Below, piece by piece: positions 1 to 7,156 of a DNA stretch of 45,704 nucleotides (position 1 is its first letter; each line of letters opens with the position of its first letter). This stretch comes from Chloroflexota bacterium (GTDB taxonomy: Bacteria > Chloroflexota > Anaerolineae > Promineifilales > Promineifilaceae): positions 1-45,704 of the forward strand of contig JAGNBF010000061.1 of assembly GCA_018004935.1 (NCBI GenBank), written 5' to 3'. The notes beneath the pieces were generated by a model, which was given only the letters and a program-made list of their open reading frames with translations, ran no database searches and was not told the DNA's origin. Position numbers and translations under genes: made by a program.

Positions 1-2
1 TG

Positions 3-188
3 GGAATTGCTTTGGGCTGGTCGGTGGCCCTGGTGGCCGGTTTGGCCCTGGATGTGACAACGGTGGTAGATGTGGGGACAATTGCGCTGTCAACGGGGTT
101 CGCGGCCGCGGTCGGGCTGGTGTTTGGTATTTATCCGGCATGGCGGGCGGCTGGTTTGAGGCCGATTGAGGCGTTGCGGTATGAATAG
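3..188 (+). CDS. ABC transporter permease, MacB/FtsX type (C-terminal end only)
   Basis: The window opens inside this gene; only about 61 codons remain, ending at a TAG at 186-188. The visible part has two hydrophobic segments followed by the ending [18 protein letters not shown], the typical last stretch of MacB/FtsX-family permeases (final membrane helix, then a short basic tail with the [10 protein letters not shown] signature). Such permeases work with a cytoplasmic ATPase to move peptides, lipoproteins or drugs, or act mechanically on the envelope. A two-component system starts about 80 bp downstream on the same strand, a common arrangement for stress- or antimicrobial-responsive ABC systems, so co-regulation is plausible. 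The codon run for three alanines contains a GCGGCCGC octamer. The substrate cannot be inferred from this fragment. Confidence 0.85.
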   Translation, partial: GIALGWSVALVAGLALDVTTVVDVGTIALSTGFAAAVGLVFGIYPAWRAAGLRPIEALRYE

Positions 189-256
189 GGGAGACTAAGA
201 GACTGAGAGACTAAGAGATTGGGAGATTGATTAGTCGCTCAGTCTCTTAGTCTCCC
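189..256. terminator. 19-bp stem, 30-nt loop built of short repeats (terminator-like)
   Basis: Bases 189-207 (GGGAGACTAAGAGACTGAG) are the exact reverse complement of 238-256, leaving a 30-nt loop of further GAGACTAA-like units. It lies between the permease stop and the response regulator. It could end or attenuate permease transcription, but there is no clear T tract. It may instead be one of the short-period repeat elements found in other spacers here; the one at 42636-42703 has the same 19-bp stem and 30-nt loop. Confidence 0.6.
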
Positions 257-266
257 GGTTTTGTAT

Positions 267-965
267 ATGGTTAAACAACGCATTCTAGTTGTAGATGATG
301 ATCGGGAAGTGGTGCGGCTGATGCGGGCGTATCTGGAGCAGGCCGGGTATGAGGTGTTGGTGGCCTATGACGGCGAGACGGCTCTGCACACGTTGCGCCG
401 CGAACGGCCCGATTTGCTTCTGCTTGATTTGATGCTCCCGGATCGGGATGGGTATGACATTACCCGGATCGTGCGGGCGGATGCCATGCTGTCAGCGTTA
501 CCCATCATCATGCTCACGGCGCGGGTGGATGATACGGACAAAATCGTCGGGCTGGAGATGGGGGCGGATGATTATGTGACGAAGCCGTATAATCCGCGTG
601 AGGTGGTGGCGCGGGTGCGGGCAAGGTTACGGAAGTTGGGGGAGTCGCGGCCGCAGATTCTCCAGGTCGGCTCCCTACAAATGGACATCGGGCGGCACGA
701 AGTCACCCTCAACAACCAAGCCATCAACCTGACCGCCAGCGAATTTGATCTGCTCCGGGTGCTGATGGAGCAGGCGGGTTACGTCTTTACCCGCAGTGAA
801 CTCATCCACAAAGGGCTGGGGGCCGATTACGAAGGGTTAGACCGCACCCTCGACAGCCACATCCGCAACCTGCGCCAAAAACTCGAACCCAACCCCAAAC
901 AACCAACCTTCATCCAGACAGTGCATGGCGTGGGGTATCGGCTGGTGGGGGATAGGGATGAATGA
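267..965 (+). CDS. OmpR/PhoB-family response regulator
   Basis: A protein of 232 aa with the usual two domains. The receiver domain (about residues 3-120) shows the acidic pair DDD near the start, the phosphoacceptor aspartate in LLLLDLMLP (D54 from this start), the switch threonine in IIMLTAR and the lysine in VTKPYN. The winged-helix DNA-binding domain (about 135-230) ends with HIRNLRQKLE and a VHGVGYRL hairpin, as in OmpR/PhoB proteins. I use the ATG at 267; a TTG at 261 would add two residues, and neither has a clear Shine-Dalgarno. The histidine kinase follows after a 220-bp spacer holding a dispersed repeat, so the pair may not be tightly co-translated. The regulated genes probably include the upstream ABC permease (inference from position). 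Confidence 0.93.
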   Translation: MVKQRILVVDDDREVVRLMRAYLEQAGYEVLVAYDGETALHTLRRERPDLLLLDLMLPDRDGYDITRIVRADAMLSALPIIMLTARVDDTDKIVGLEMGADDYVTKPYNPREVVARVRARLRKLGESRPQILQVGSLQMDIGRHEVTLNNQAINLTASEFDLLRVLMEQAGYVFTRSELIHKGLGADYEGLDRTLDSHIRNLRQKLEPNPKQPTFIQTVHGVGYRLVGDRDE

Positions 966-1185
966 TGAAGTGTGAATTGTGAAGTATGAATTGTGAATAT
1001 GAGGGAATGGTCAATGGTTAATGGTCAATGGCTAAGTAATCGTCCGAAAATAACGTAGGTGGCACGGTCAGGAGACCGGCCACAGCAAATCGCTAAGTTA
1101 ATAACGAACGACTACTAATCATTGACCCACTACCTACCGATAACTGGTAACTGATTACTGCTCACTGCTAACTGCTCACTAAACT
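966..1185. repeat. Spacer with short-period repeats and one dispersed repeat copy
   Basis: The gap between the regulator and kinase genes holds GTGAATT- and GGTCAATGGTTA-like short repeats (970-1032), a copy of the dispersed element with core GGTCAGGAGACCGGCCACAG (about 1034-1117), then ACTGCTCACTGCTAACTGCTCACT (ending at 1181). The same dispersed element occurs at about 6767-6860, 26318-26400 and, inverted, 30809-30869. Its presence between two partner genes suggests insertion into an operon. Confidence 0.75.
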
Positions 1186-2280
1186 ATGAACCGTCTCTGG
1201 GTCCGCTTTAGTCTCATTATTCTGGGGGTGATATTGTTCGTCATCATCACCCCGTTCCTGTTTCGTGGGGTGGTGTTTCCGTTGTTGGGGCAGGATAGAG
1301 AAGTGGCGCGGGAGCTTTTTCCGCAGGTGTTGGAGACCTTGCCGTCGGAAACGGTGGATCGGATTGCCCAATTTTTTCTGGCCGAATTGATTTCCAGCCT
1401 GGTAGCGTATGTGGTGGTCAGTGCGGTGGCGGCTTTGCTCGTGGGGTCGTGGGTGGGAAGAACGTTGACGCGGCCGCTGCAACAACTTGAAAAAGCGGCC
1501 AATGCCATCAAAGCCGGGGAGCTAAACCAGAATGTCCCGGCGCAGGGGAGCCGGGAAATGGTGGCGATGGCCACGGCGTTCAACGGCATGGCCGCCCAAC
1601 TGAGCCAGGCCGAGACCCTGCGTAAAAACCTGCTGGCCGATGTCGCCCACGAATTACGCCACCCCATTCACATCCTACAAGGCAATCTCCAGGCCATTCT
1701 GGACGATGTGTACCCCCTGTCCAAAGAGGAAATCGCCCGGCTGGCCGATCAGACGCAACATTTGACCCGGCTGGTGCAAGATTTGCATGATCTCTCCCAG
1801 GCGGAAGCGCACCAACTACCCCTGCACCGGCAAGAGATGGAGGTGGCGGATGTGGTGAAGGACGCGGCCGCGACGTACAAACCGCTCGCTTCAGGCCGTC
1901 ACATTGATCTGCATGTCGAACTATTGGGGGCCATTCCGACCATTCAGGGGGACCCGGCCCGGTTGCGCCAGGTGATGTTAAACCTGTTGGATAACGCCCT
2001 GCGCCATACGCCGGATGGGGGGAAGGTGGTGGTGACGGTGCAGAAGTTGGCGGGCCGTTTGCAGGTACAGGTGCGAGACAGTGGCAGTGGCATCAGCCCG
2101 GAGCATCTCCCCTTTGTGTTTGATCGGTTCTACAAGCTGGATCGCGGCCGCGAACGGAGCGGCACCGGCTTAGGGCTGGCGATTGCAAAGGCGGTGGTAG
2201 AGGCACATGGGGGCGAGATTGCGGCCGCGAGTCAGGGGGCAGGGCAGGGGAGTACGTTTACGTTGGGGTTGCCGTTGTGA
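1186..2280 (+). CDS. Membrane sensor histidine kinase (HAMP, HisKA, HATPase_c)
   Basis: A 364-aa kinase. Two membrane helices (about residues 8-26 and 69-91) flank a short extracytoplasmic loop of about 40 residues, so this is a small-loop sensor that may sense the membrane itself. A HAMP region follows (about 91-145). The H box is VAHELRHP with phosphoacceptor H155, the N box is NLLDNALRHTP (N264-N270 region), then DSGSGIS and FDRFYKLDRGRERSGTGLGLAI for the G1, F and G2 motifs. All catalytic motifs are intact. It should phosphorylate the response regulator encoded just upstream. Its last 127 bp, from 2154 to the stop, are duplicated at about 87% identity at 3153-3279, on the far side of the xisI/xisH pair. 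The gene carries four GCGGCCGC octamers, including one in the duplicated part. Confidence 0.95.
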   Translation: MNRLWVRFSLIILGVILFVIITPFLFRGVVFPLLGQDREVARELFPQVLETLPSETVDRIAQFFLAELISSLVAYVVVSAVAALLVGSWVGRTLTRPLQQLEKAANAIKAGELNQNVPAQGSREMVAMATAFNGMAAQLSQAETLRKNLLADVAHELRHPIHILQGNLQAILDDVYPLSKEEIARLADQTQHLTRLVQDLHDLSQAEAHQLPLHRQEMEVADVVKDAAATYKPLASGRHIDLHVELLGAIPTIQGDPARLRQVMLNLLDNALRHTPDGGKVVVTVQKLAGRLQVQVRDSGSGISPEHLPFVFDRFYKLDRGRERSGTGLGLAIAKAVVEAHGGEIAAASQGAGQGSTFTLGLPL

Positions 2281-2348
2281 AGGGTGTATTAGTCTATTGG
2301 TGTATTGGGGATGCGGCCGCGCACATTGCCACATCTCGTTTCCTTATT

Positions 2349-2693
2349 TCAAGCAACAGCAAAATCGGTATGCGGCCGCATTTCCGGCGGTTGGAAGGCT
2401 AAAACAATATCCTCTTTCGGCACGCCTGCCTCTAGCAAATCCTTGACAATGCCATTCTCCAACCAATCCTCTTCCACCCAGATTTTGCCATTCCGTAGGC
2501 GCAAATAAACGGTTGTCCCCCGCATCCGTTGGCGTTTCAACCAGCCTGTATTGACCAGCAAATATTGATCACGTTCCTCATCTACCACCAATTCGGTCAT
2601 AATCTCAGGGGTAGCGGCACTCTGGTTAATTAGTTCAGCGTATCGTGTAAGCAAATTTTTGATGAGGTTACGGTAGTGGCTTAATTTATCCAT
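2349..2693 (-). CDS. xisI: XisI-family protein
   Basis: A 114-aa protein that matches the XisI family in length and landmarks: start MDKLSHYRNLIKNLL, a central DQYLLVNTGW strand, LRNGKIWVEEDWLENGI and the C-terminal GVPKEDIVLAFQPPEMR. XisI was described with XisH as controlling excision of the fdxN element in heterocystous Cyanobacteria, but homologues are widespread in genomes without that element and their biochemical role is unclear. Its start overlaps the end of the upstream xisH gene by 13 bp, so the two are translationally coupled. No XisF-type large serine recombinase is visible. The pair sits between two copies of the histidine kinase 3' end. Family assignment is firm; function is open. 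Confidence 0.92.
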   Translation of the reverse strand: MDKLSHYRNLIKNLLTRYAELINQSAATPEIMTELVVDEERDQYLLVNTGWLKRQRMRGTTVYLRLRNGKIWVEEDWLENGIVKDLLEAGVPKEDIVLAFQPPEMRPHTDFAVA

Positions 2694-3097
2694 TGCGCGA
2701 TCTCCTCAGTTAGAACATCCACGACAAGTAAGGGTGGATGGCTCCATTCTATGATCACTTGCACTGATTTTCGTCGAAAAACCTGACTGTAAGCCGTATC
2801 ACTTACAGCCAGATAAAGTTTGTGATCCGGAGCTACCTTGGCCAGAAGTGGGTAATACATCTGATACTGCCCCAGAGCCAACTTCAAATCCTGCATAGGG
2901 GATGGCCCAGTAAAGCTCTTCACTTCAACAACGATCTTCGTTCCCGATTTCTCTGCTCCAATCGGATGTTCTGCGGCCAGGTCTGCGAAAACAGTGGCAT
3001 CCTCGTAACGCATGGTGAATGGATCAGAGGTAATGGTCCATCCATCTTTGATCAGGGCATTTTTTACCGCATCGTGAATGAAATCTTTGGCTGACAT
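2681..3097 (-). CDS. xisH: XisH-family protein (PD-(D/E)XK nuclease-like fold)
   Basis: 138 aa from the ATG at 3097, chosen because family members begin with a sequence like MSAKDFIHDAVKNALIKDGW; a longer version from 3118 would add seven residues with no better ribosome-binding site. The region TVFADLAAE followed by KIVVEVKSF (D39, E58, K60) fits the PD-(D/E)XK arrangement proposed for XisH, with GQYQMYYPLL and LYLAVSDTAY after it. XisH always travels with XisI; here the genes overlap by 13 bp and form a two-gene unit. In Anabaena the pair controls fdxN element excision, but elsewhere the partner recombinase is usually missing, as here. A role as a small selfish or defence module is speculation. 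Confidence 0.92.
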   Translation of the reverse strand: MSAKDFIHDAVKNALIKDGWTITSDPFTMRYEDATVFADLAAEHPIGAEKSGTKIVVEVKSFTGPSPMQDLKLALGQYQMYYPLLAKVAPDHKLYLAVSDTAYSQVFRRKSVQVIIEWSHPPLLVVDVLTEEIAQWIN

Positions 3098-3152
3098 GTG
3101 AGGAAAGTATAGAAACACACCTGACCAGTGTCAAACTTGTTTGTTGTTGTGG

Positions 3153-3279
3153 ACGGAGCGGCACAGGTTTAGGGCTGGCGATTGCGAAGGCGGTGGTAGA
3201 GGCATATGGGGGGGAGATTGCGGCCGCGAGTCCCGGCCATGGGCAGGGGAGTACGTTTACACTGGCGTTGCCGCTCTAA
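3153..3279 (+). pseudogene. Duplicated 3' end of a histidine kinase gene
   Basis: These 127 bp align without gaps to the last 127 bp of the histidine kinase gene (2154-2280). I count roughly 16 differences. Read in the kinase frame it gives RSGTGLGLAIAKAVVEAYGG and ends ...STFTLALPL then TAA, so the frame and most residues are kept and many differences are silent. There is no upstream kinase sequence: homology begins abruptly after the spacer behind xisH. It is therefore the severed tail of a kinase gene, either the original 3' end displaced when the xisHI module arrived with a replacement tail, or the remains of a paralogous kinase. Its stop codon overlaps the stop of the facing C39-like gene. 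The GCGGCCGC octamer is kept in both copies. Confidence 0.88.
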
Positions 3280-3737
3280 GCAACGACAAGAACAGCATAC
3301 AAATAATCCATTTCCATCCAGGCCAGCAGAAATTCATCCACCGTAACAGAAACAGGTTCTGTACTCATATCTGGGTCTAGCAACCACATCACATCTGGTT
3401 CAACCTCAATGACAACGATGGCGTGTTGAAAAAACTCCCCTGACCAATGCGATAACTCGCCTGCCTGAACAAAAACAATCACCGGATAGTCTTGACGCAC
3501 CCATTTTTGAAGCGTATTCAGGTCTCCCTCTTCATAAATCACTTCGATGGGCAATTCTGTGAGGCGTTTAATTTGAAATGTTGGCGTTCCCAGCCCTGGT
3601 TTGATGGACAGTAATCGGGCTAAATGTTCTTGGGTAACATTTAGCCCTTGGTAGGCCAAAACCATTTGGGCACAGGCGGCTAAGCAATAGCCGGTATCAA
3701 TCTGCGCGTGAAAAGGAACGGACAAACGCTTCCCCAT
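3276..3737 (-). CDS. C39-like papain-fold protein (putative cysteine peptidase)
   Basis: 153 aa. The N-terminal motif DTGYCLAACAQMVLAYQG places a cysteine (C18) at the head of a helix, as in peptidase family C39 and related papain-fold proteins; FFQHAIVVI supplies a histidine (H106) and WLLDPDMS an aspartate about 16-18 residues later, giving a plausible Cys-His-Asp triad. There is no signal peptide and no transporter domain, so this is not a bacteriocin-exporter processing domain but a small stand-alone cytoplasmic protein. Its gene overlaps the end of the upstream AF2212-like gene by 41 bp in another frame, implying coupled expression. The pairing resembles a toxin-antitoxin layout, but activity is unknown; it could also be a housekeeping peptidase or an inactive homologue. 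Confidence 0.75.
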   Translation of the reverse strand: MGKRLSVPFHAQIDTGYCLAACAQMVLAYQGLNVTQEHLARLLSIKPGLGTPTFQIKRLTELPIEVIYEEGDLNTLQKWVRQDYPVIVFVQAGELSHWSGEFFQHAIVVIEVEPDVMWLLDPDMSTEPVSVTVDEFLLAWMEMDYLYAVLVVA

Positions 3738-4095
3738 GAGCGATCATCTCCTCGGCTTTTTGTTCGGTGGCGATTACCTGCCCCTGATGAGCATCTACAT
3801 CTACATACCCAATTGGCCCTTGAGGTAGTTGGCCTTTTGCCGTGATAAACGCTCCGAATCGCCAAATGATTTTTTTGTCCGTTTCTGTCAGAAACCCTTC
3901 TTGAGCCACCAGCATGTTGCCCACGTATTCGGCTAACCAACGGGTAGCTTTACGCCGGGCGATTTGTTCGGCTACCACTGGTTCTTTGCCCGCTACGATT
4001 ACGTAAACATGACTCCCTTCTGGCAATTTTGTTTCTGGAGTCAAGTGAATATGCCCTTGTTGAACGACACCTTGATAAGTGTGTACCATTGTCAT
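3697..4095 (-). CDS. Small protein with AF2212/DUF104-like N-terminus (antitoxin-like)
   Basis: 132 aa. The first 35 residues, with YQGVVQQGHIHL followed by LPEGSHVYVIV, resemble the short beta domain of AF2212-type (DUF104) proteins, which often act as antitoxins or DNA-binding partners of small toxins. A charged helical middle (EQIARRKATRWLAEYVG) follows, then a second part with GYVDVDAHQGQVIATEQ that I do not recognise. An AGAGGT lies about 6 bases before the ATG at 4095. The downstream C39-like gene starts inside this one (41-bp overlap). I infer an antitoxin-like partner from the domain and layout only. Downstream of the kinase fragment, it belongs to the same accessory block as xisHI. 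Confidence 0.6.
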   Translation of the reverse strand: MTMVHTYQGVVQQGHIHLTPETKLPEGSHVYVIVAGKEPVVAEQIARRKATRWLAEYVGNMLVAQEGFLTETDKKIIWRFGAFITAKGQLPQGPIGYVDVDAHQGQVIATEQKAEEMIAHGEAFVRSFSRAD

Positions 4096-4215
4096 ACCTG
4101 TACCTCTAGCATGTATTTGGATGCTAAAGAAATCATACCATACTCATCGGAGATACTAAATGGGAAACACGCGGCCGCAACTCCCCCTGAGTTTCCGCAA
4201 GTTCTCTTGTGAAAA

Positions 4216-4314
4216 TGTAGGGCGATTTGGTAAATCGCCCGGACGATTTACCAAATCGTCCTACAGACTTTCATCCCACTTGGTGCGCCGTAGGCCCATG
4301 GGGAACTCCTACGC
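4216..4314. repeat. Hairpin repeat plus fragment of the 115-bp repeat
   Basis: 4216-4265 is a near-perfect hairpin (GGCGATTTGGTAAATCG pairing with CGATTTACCAAATCGTC) of a family seen again at 13269-13320 and as half-sites near 28380, 39118, 45292 and 45551. It may serve as a terminator or a mobile hairpin. Next to it, 4278-4314 (GGTGCGCCGTAGGCCCATGG...) matches part of the tandem unit at 11941-12440. Confidence 0.7.
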
Positions 4315-5139
4315 CACCTCTCGCCCTCCCGTCAAATTGTACGCCTGCCCCGTGATAAAACTCGCCTCATCCGAGGCCAGGAACGCGACCAGTTGGGCCA
4401 CATCATCCGGCGTACCGAGCCGTTTGAGCGGGATGCGGCTCTCCTGAGAGGCCAGCACCGCTTCCTTCGTTTGCCCTGTTACCCATGCTTCCATCTGTAT
4501 CCCCCATTGCTTCATCCCGGTGTCAATATCCCCTGGTAGGATGGCGTTGACGGTAATTCCGGCGTCCCCCACCTCTTGCGATAATGATTGGGTGAGGGCA
4601 ATGACGGCGGCTTTGCTGGCGGCGTAGGCAGACATGAAGGGCCGCGGCCGCACCGCTGCAATAGATGATATGTTGATGATGCGGCCGCCGTTCCCCCCTT
4701 CGAGCATTAAGGGCAGGGCATAATGACAGCACAAAAACGTCCCCGTCGCGTTAATCTCCAACGTTTTGCGCCACGCTTCTTCGGCCATGTGCAGAACCGG
4801 GGCCGGGCCGATGGTGGCTCCGGCATTGTTCACCAGGATGTCCAACCGCCCAAACCGCTCTTTGGTCTGGGCGATCATCGCCTGGACATCGGCTGTCTGG
4901 CTGACATCGGCGCGGAGAGGCAGGCTTTGTACCCCGTGTTCCGCAACACAGTCAGCCACCGCCTGTAACTCTTCCCACTGGGCGTTGCCCCCATGCGGTA
5001 ATGTCGAAGGCGCAGCACACAAATCGGTGACGACAACATGCGCTCCATCTTGGGCCAGCCGTAGGGCAATCGCCGCCCCGATTCCGTTTTGCCGCCCGGC
5101 CCCCGTCACCAGGGCGACTTGATTGTGTAAGGCGTACAT
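4309..5139 (-). CDS. Short-chain dehydrogenase/reductase (SDR family)
   Basis: 276 aa, a classical SDR by length. Residues 12-21 (TGAGRQNGIG) form the dinucleotide-binding TGxxxGxG turn with a two-residue extension; D39 at the end of the second strand suggests NAD(H) preference; NNAG is at 104-107. The catalytic set is S158/S159, Y172 and K176 (YAASK), all present, and the C-terminus has ITGQAYNLTGG as in FabG-like enzymes. It would oxidise an alcohol or reduce a ketone in the cytoplasm; the substrate is not identifiable. A UMF1-type transporter lies upstream on the same strand after 187 bp of CTCTGTG-type repeats, so linkage is loose. An alternative reading as FabG itself is less likely given the extended N-terminal loop (about residues 42-58) and lack of fatty acid synthesis neighbours. 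Confidence 0.92.
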   Translation of the reverse strand: MYALHNQVALVTGAGRQNGIGAAIALRLAQDGAHVVVTDLCAAPSTLPHGGNAQWEELQAVADCVAEHGVQSLPLRADVSQTADVQAMIAQTKERFGRLDILVNNAGATIGPAPVLHMAEEAWRKTLEINATGTFLCCHYALPLMLEGGNGGRIINISSIAAVRPRPFMSAYAASKAAVIALTQSLSQEVGDAGITVNAILPGDIDTGMKQWGIQMEAWVTGQTKEAVLASQESRIPLKRLGTPDDVAQLVAFLASDEASFITGQAYNLTGGREVA

Positions 5140-5326
5140 TGACTAAACTCCTAACCTGGTCAAGCCAGAACTAAAAAAAGGAACACAGAGGGTCACAGAG
5201 AAGGCACAGAGATACACAGAGTTATAAAACGGTCTTGGCTTTTCTCTGTGAACCTCTGCGTTTCCTCTGTGAATCTCTGTGTAACCTCTTTCTTGCTCAC
5301 TGTACAAGGACAATCCATGGCCTCAA
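5140..5326. repeat. CTCTGTG-type interspersed repeats
   Basis: This spacer contains ACACAGAG/CTCTGTG units on both arms (about 5183-5222 and 5243-5290), able to fold back on each other. The same family occurs at 6700-6745, 8771-8813 and 18748-18781, always between genes. The tail CTAACTGTACAAG-like sequence recurs after the copies at 5300 and 18787. Confidence 0.7.
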
Positions 5327-6661
5327 TCAATCTGTAGCGATGGGGTTCGCGGCCGCGTCTCTGGCCTTCTCCTCGTTGACAAAGTACAACAGGGCCAACC
5401 CCACAGCAAAGAACACCGCAATAGACAAAATCGCCAGCCGTTGCCCCGATTGCTCCGCCAGGGTGATAGATTCCCCCTGCGCCTGATACCAGAGCGCGGC
5501 TTCGGCGGCGATGAAACCGTAGACGGTGGGGCCGATAAAGGACGAGGTGCGCCCGGCAACGGCAAAGAAGCCGTAGAATTCCGCACTTTGCCCCGGCGGG
5601 CTAAACATCGCCACCATCGTCCGGCTCACCGATTGGGTCCCCGCCATGGCAAACCCGGCCACAACCCCAATCAGATAAAAACCGGTTTGCGTCTGGTTGA
5701 AATACATCCAGATAATCACGACGATCATGATCAGAATGGAGATGACCAGCGACCGTTTGCCGCCGAATTTATCCACCCAACGGCCAAACATAAACGCCCC
5801 GATGACGTTGGTAATCTGCACGATAATGACAAAAACGATCAAATCCGTCTGATCCATGCCGAACAGCACCGCCCCGATAATGGCGGCAAAATCCAGGGCC
5901 ATGATAATGCCGTCGTTGAAAATCAAGAAGGCCACCATGAATTTGATGAACTCACGGAAATTTTTGGCCGTGCCGATGGTTTTGCGGAGCCGTTTGAAGG
6001 CCAATGTCAGGTAGTTATCGCCAGGGGGCAAAGCCTGTTTTTTGGCCCGCTCTGGGAGCCAGAGGAATAGGGGAATGGCCGAAAGGGCAAAAAATACGGC
6101 GGTGACAACCAGTGTGGAGCGCACCACCACCGTGCCTTCGACTTTGAGCAGGACAATCATGGGCAGAACGATCAGCAGGCAGATGATCCCCCCGGCTGTC
6201 CCTACCGCCCAACCGTTGCCGGAGATGCGTCCCATCTCTTCCGGGGCGGCGATTTCGGGGAGCAGGCCATCGTAAAACACCTGGGCACTGCGGTAGCCGA
6301 TCTCGGCGAGGATGAAGAAAGCCATGCCGATGAAGACGCGCCCCGGTTCGGCCAGGAAAAGCAGGGCGGTAAAGACGCAGGTCATTACCGTGTAGCCCAA
6401 CAAGAACTTTTTCTTGGCCCCGGAATAGTCGGCGATGGTTCCTAGAATGGGGGCGGTGACGGCCACGATGAGCATAGCGACGCCCACGGCGATCCCCCAC
6501 AGCCGCGACCCCTCAGCCCCGCCGACTACCGTCCCCTGGAAGTAGGCGGAGTAAACGGCCAACAATACCACCGCCGCATACGCCGAATTACCAAAATCGT
6601 ACAAATACCACGCCCAACGTTCCCGCCCGGTTGCCAATGCTCCCGTGGTTTTGGTCATCAT
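5327..6661 (-). CDS. MFS transporter of the UMF1 type
   Basis: 444 aa from the ATG at 6661, which has a strong AGGAGG seven bases upstream; an upstream in-frame start would only add repeat-derived sequence. The N-terminus (RERWAWYLYDFGNSAYA) is the hallmark of UMF1/Atg22-like major facilitator proteins, with about twelve hydrophobic segments. The signature loop IADYSGAKKK lies between helices 2 and 3, and GRWVDKFGGKRS in the second half. Such proteins export metabolites, possibly amino acids, but the bacterial substrates are unknown. The SDR gene is downstream on the same strand. Only one GCGGCCGC octamer, near the 3' end, occurs in this gene. Confidence 0.9.
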   Translation of the reverse strand: MMTKTTGALATGRERWAWYLYDFGNSAYAAVVLLAVYSAYFQGTVVGGAEGSRLWGIAVGVAMLIVAVTAPILGTIADYSGAKKKFLLGYTVMTCVFTALLFLAEPGRVFIGMAFFILAEIGYRSAQVFYDGLLPEIAAPEEMGRISGNGWAVGTAGGIICLLIVLPMIVLLKVEGTVVVRSTLVVTAVFFALSAIPLFLWLPERAKKQALPPGDNYLTLAFKRLRKTIGTAKNFREFIKFMVAFLIFNDGIIMALDFAAIIGAVLFGMDQTDLIVFVIIVQITNVIGAFMFGRWVDKFGGKRSLVISILIMIVVIIWMYFNQTQTGFYLIGVVAGFAMAGTQSVSRTMVAMFSPPGQSAEFYGFFAVAGRTSSFIGPTVYGFIAAEAALWYQAQGESITLAEQSGQRLAILSIAVFFAVGLALLYFVNEEKARDAAANPIATD

Positions 6662-6875
6662 CTTCCCTCCTGAATGTGATGCGTGAATAAAAAAGAAGAA
6701 GGTACACAGAGGGCACAGAGGTGACGACACAGAGATTCACAGAGAAAGACCTGATAGGTTTAATCACTTAGGGTTCACTTGGAATTAAGTTGGGTGGCGC
6801 GGTCAGGAGACCGGCCACAGCAAACTCCAAAGTTGTTTACGAGCGAACCCTTAGGACTTAGCGCCTTTAATTTTT
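6662..6875. repeat. Spacer: CTCTGTG repeat and a dispersed repeat copy next to the IS
   Basis: After a CACAGAG repeat block (about 6697-6745) comes a copy of the dispersed element with core GGTCAGGAGACCGGCCACAG (about 6767-6860). Here it is bounded by imperfect inverted ends, CTTAGGGTTCAC and GCGAACCCTTAGG, which suggests a small non-autonomous mobile element. It abuts the left end of the IS110-type element. Confidence 0.65.
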
Positions 6876-6984
6876 TAACAGGCTCTCGTTGTGTCATTCT
6901 GAGAGTATCCACGAGCGGTGCACTCGTTCAATGAGTGCAGAAACAAGGCTTGCTCCAGATTAGGCTCAGTCGGTATCATTCACC

Positions 6985-7145
6985 TCCGGTTCAGACAGTT
7001 AAAACCGAGACTCCATTGGTGCCATAGTGCCCATTGCTGAGAGTGGTTCCGAATATCAGCGGTTTTGTGAGTGGTGGCCTAGACCCCGTTGAGTAGCCTA
7101 CAAAAAAGAGAAGATAGTCGGGTCTGAACCAAACTAAACCGGAGT
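6985..7145 (+). ncRNA. Candidate bridge RNA (seekRNA) region of the IS110 element
   Basis: IS110-family elements encode a structured guide RNA in the non-coding end next to the transposase; in the IS110 subgroup it lies upstream of the gene. Here the leader is long and self-complementary: GGTTCAGAC at 6988-6996 pairs exactly with GTCTGAACC at 7122-7130, and CTCCGGT at 6984-6990 could alternatively pair with ACCGGAG at 7138-7144, closing a structured region of about 150 nt. Internal GTGGTGGCCTAGACC and TGCCATAGTGCCCATTG could form further stems and loops. The target- and donor-binding loops were not assigned. Position and pairing are seen; the RNA itself is inferred from the family. Confidence 0.5.
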
Positions 7146-7156
7146 GAGTATCAGAC

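Noticed and set aside
1179-1667. Long open frames antisense to the histidine kinase and to other GC-rich genes
   Set aside because: They are by-products of strong codon bias; composition and lack of domains mark them as shadows of real genes.
2281-3152. A complete fdxN-like excisable element
   Set aside because: There is no large serine recombinase (XisF type) and no identified short recombination site; only the flanking 127-bp duplication supports mobility.
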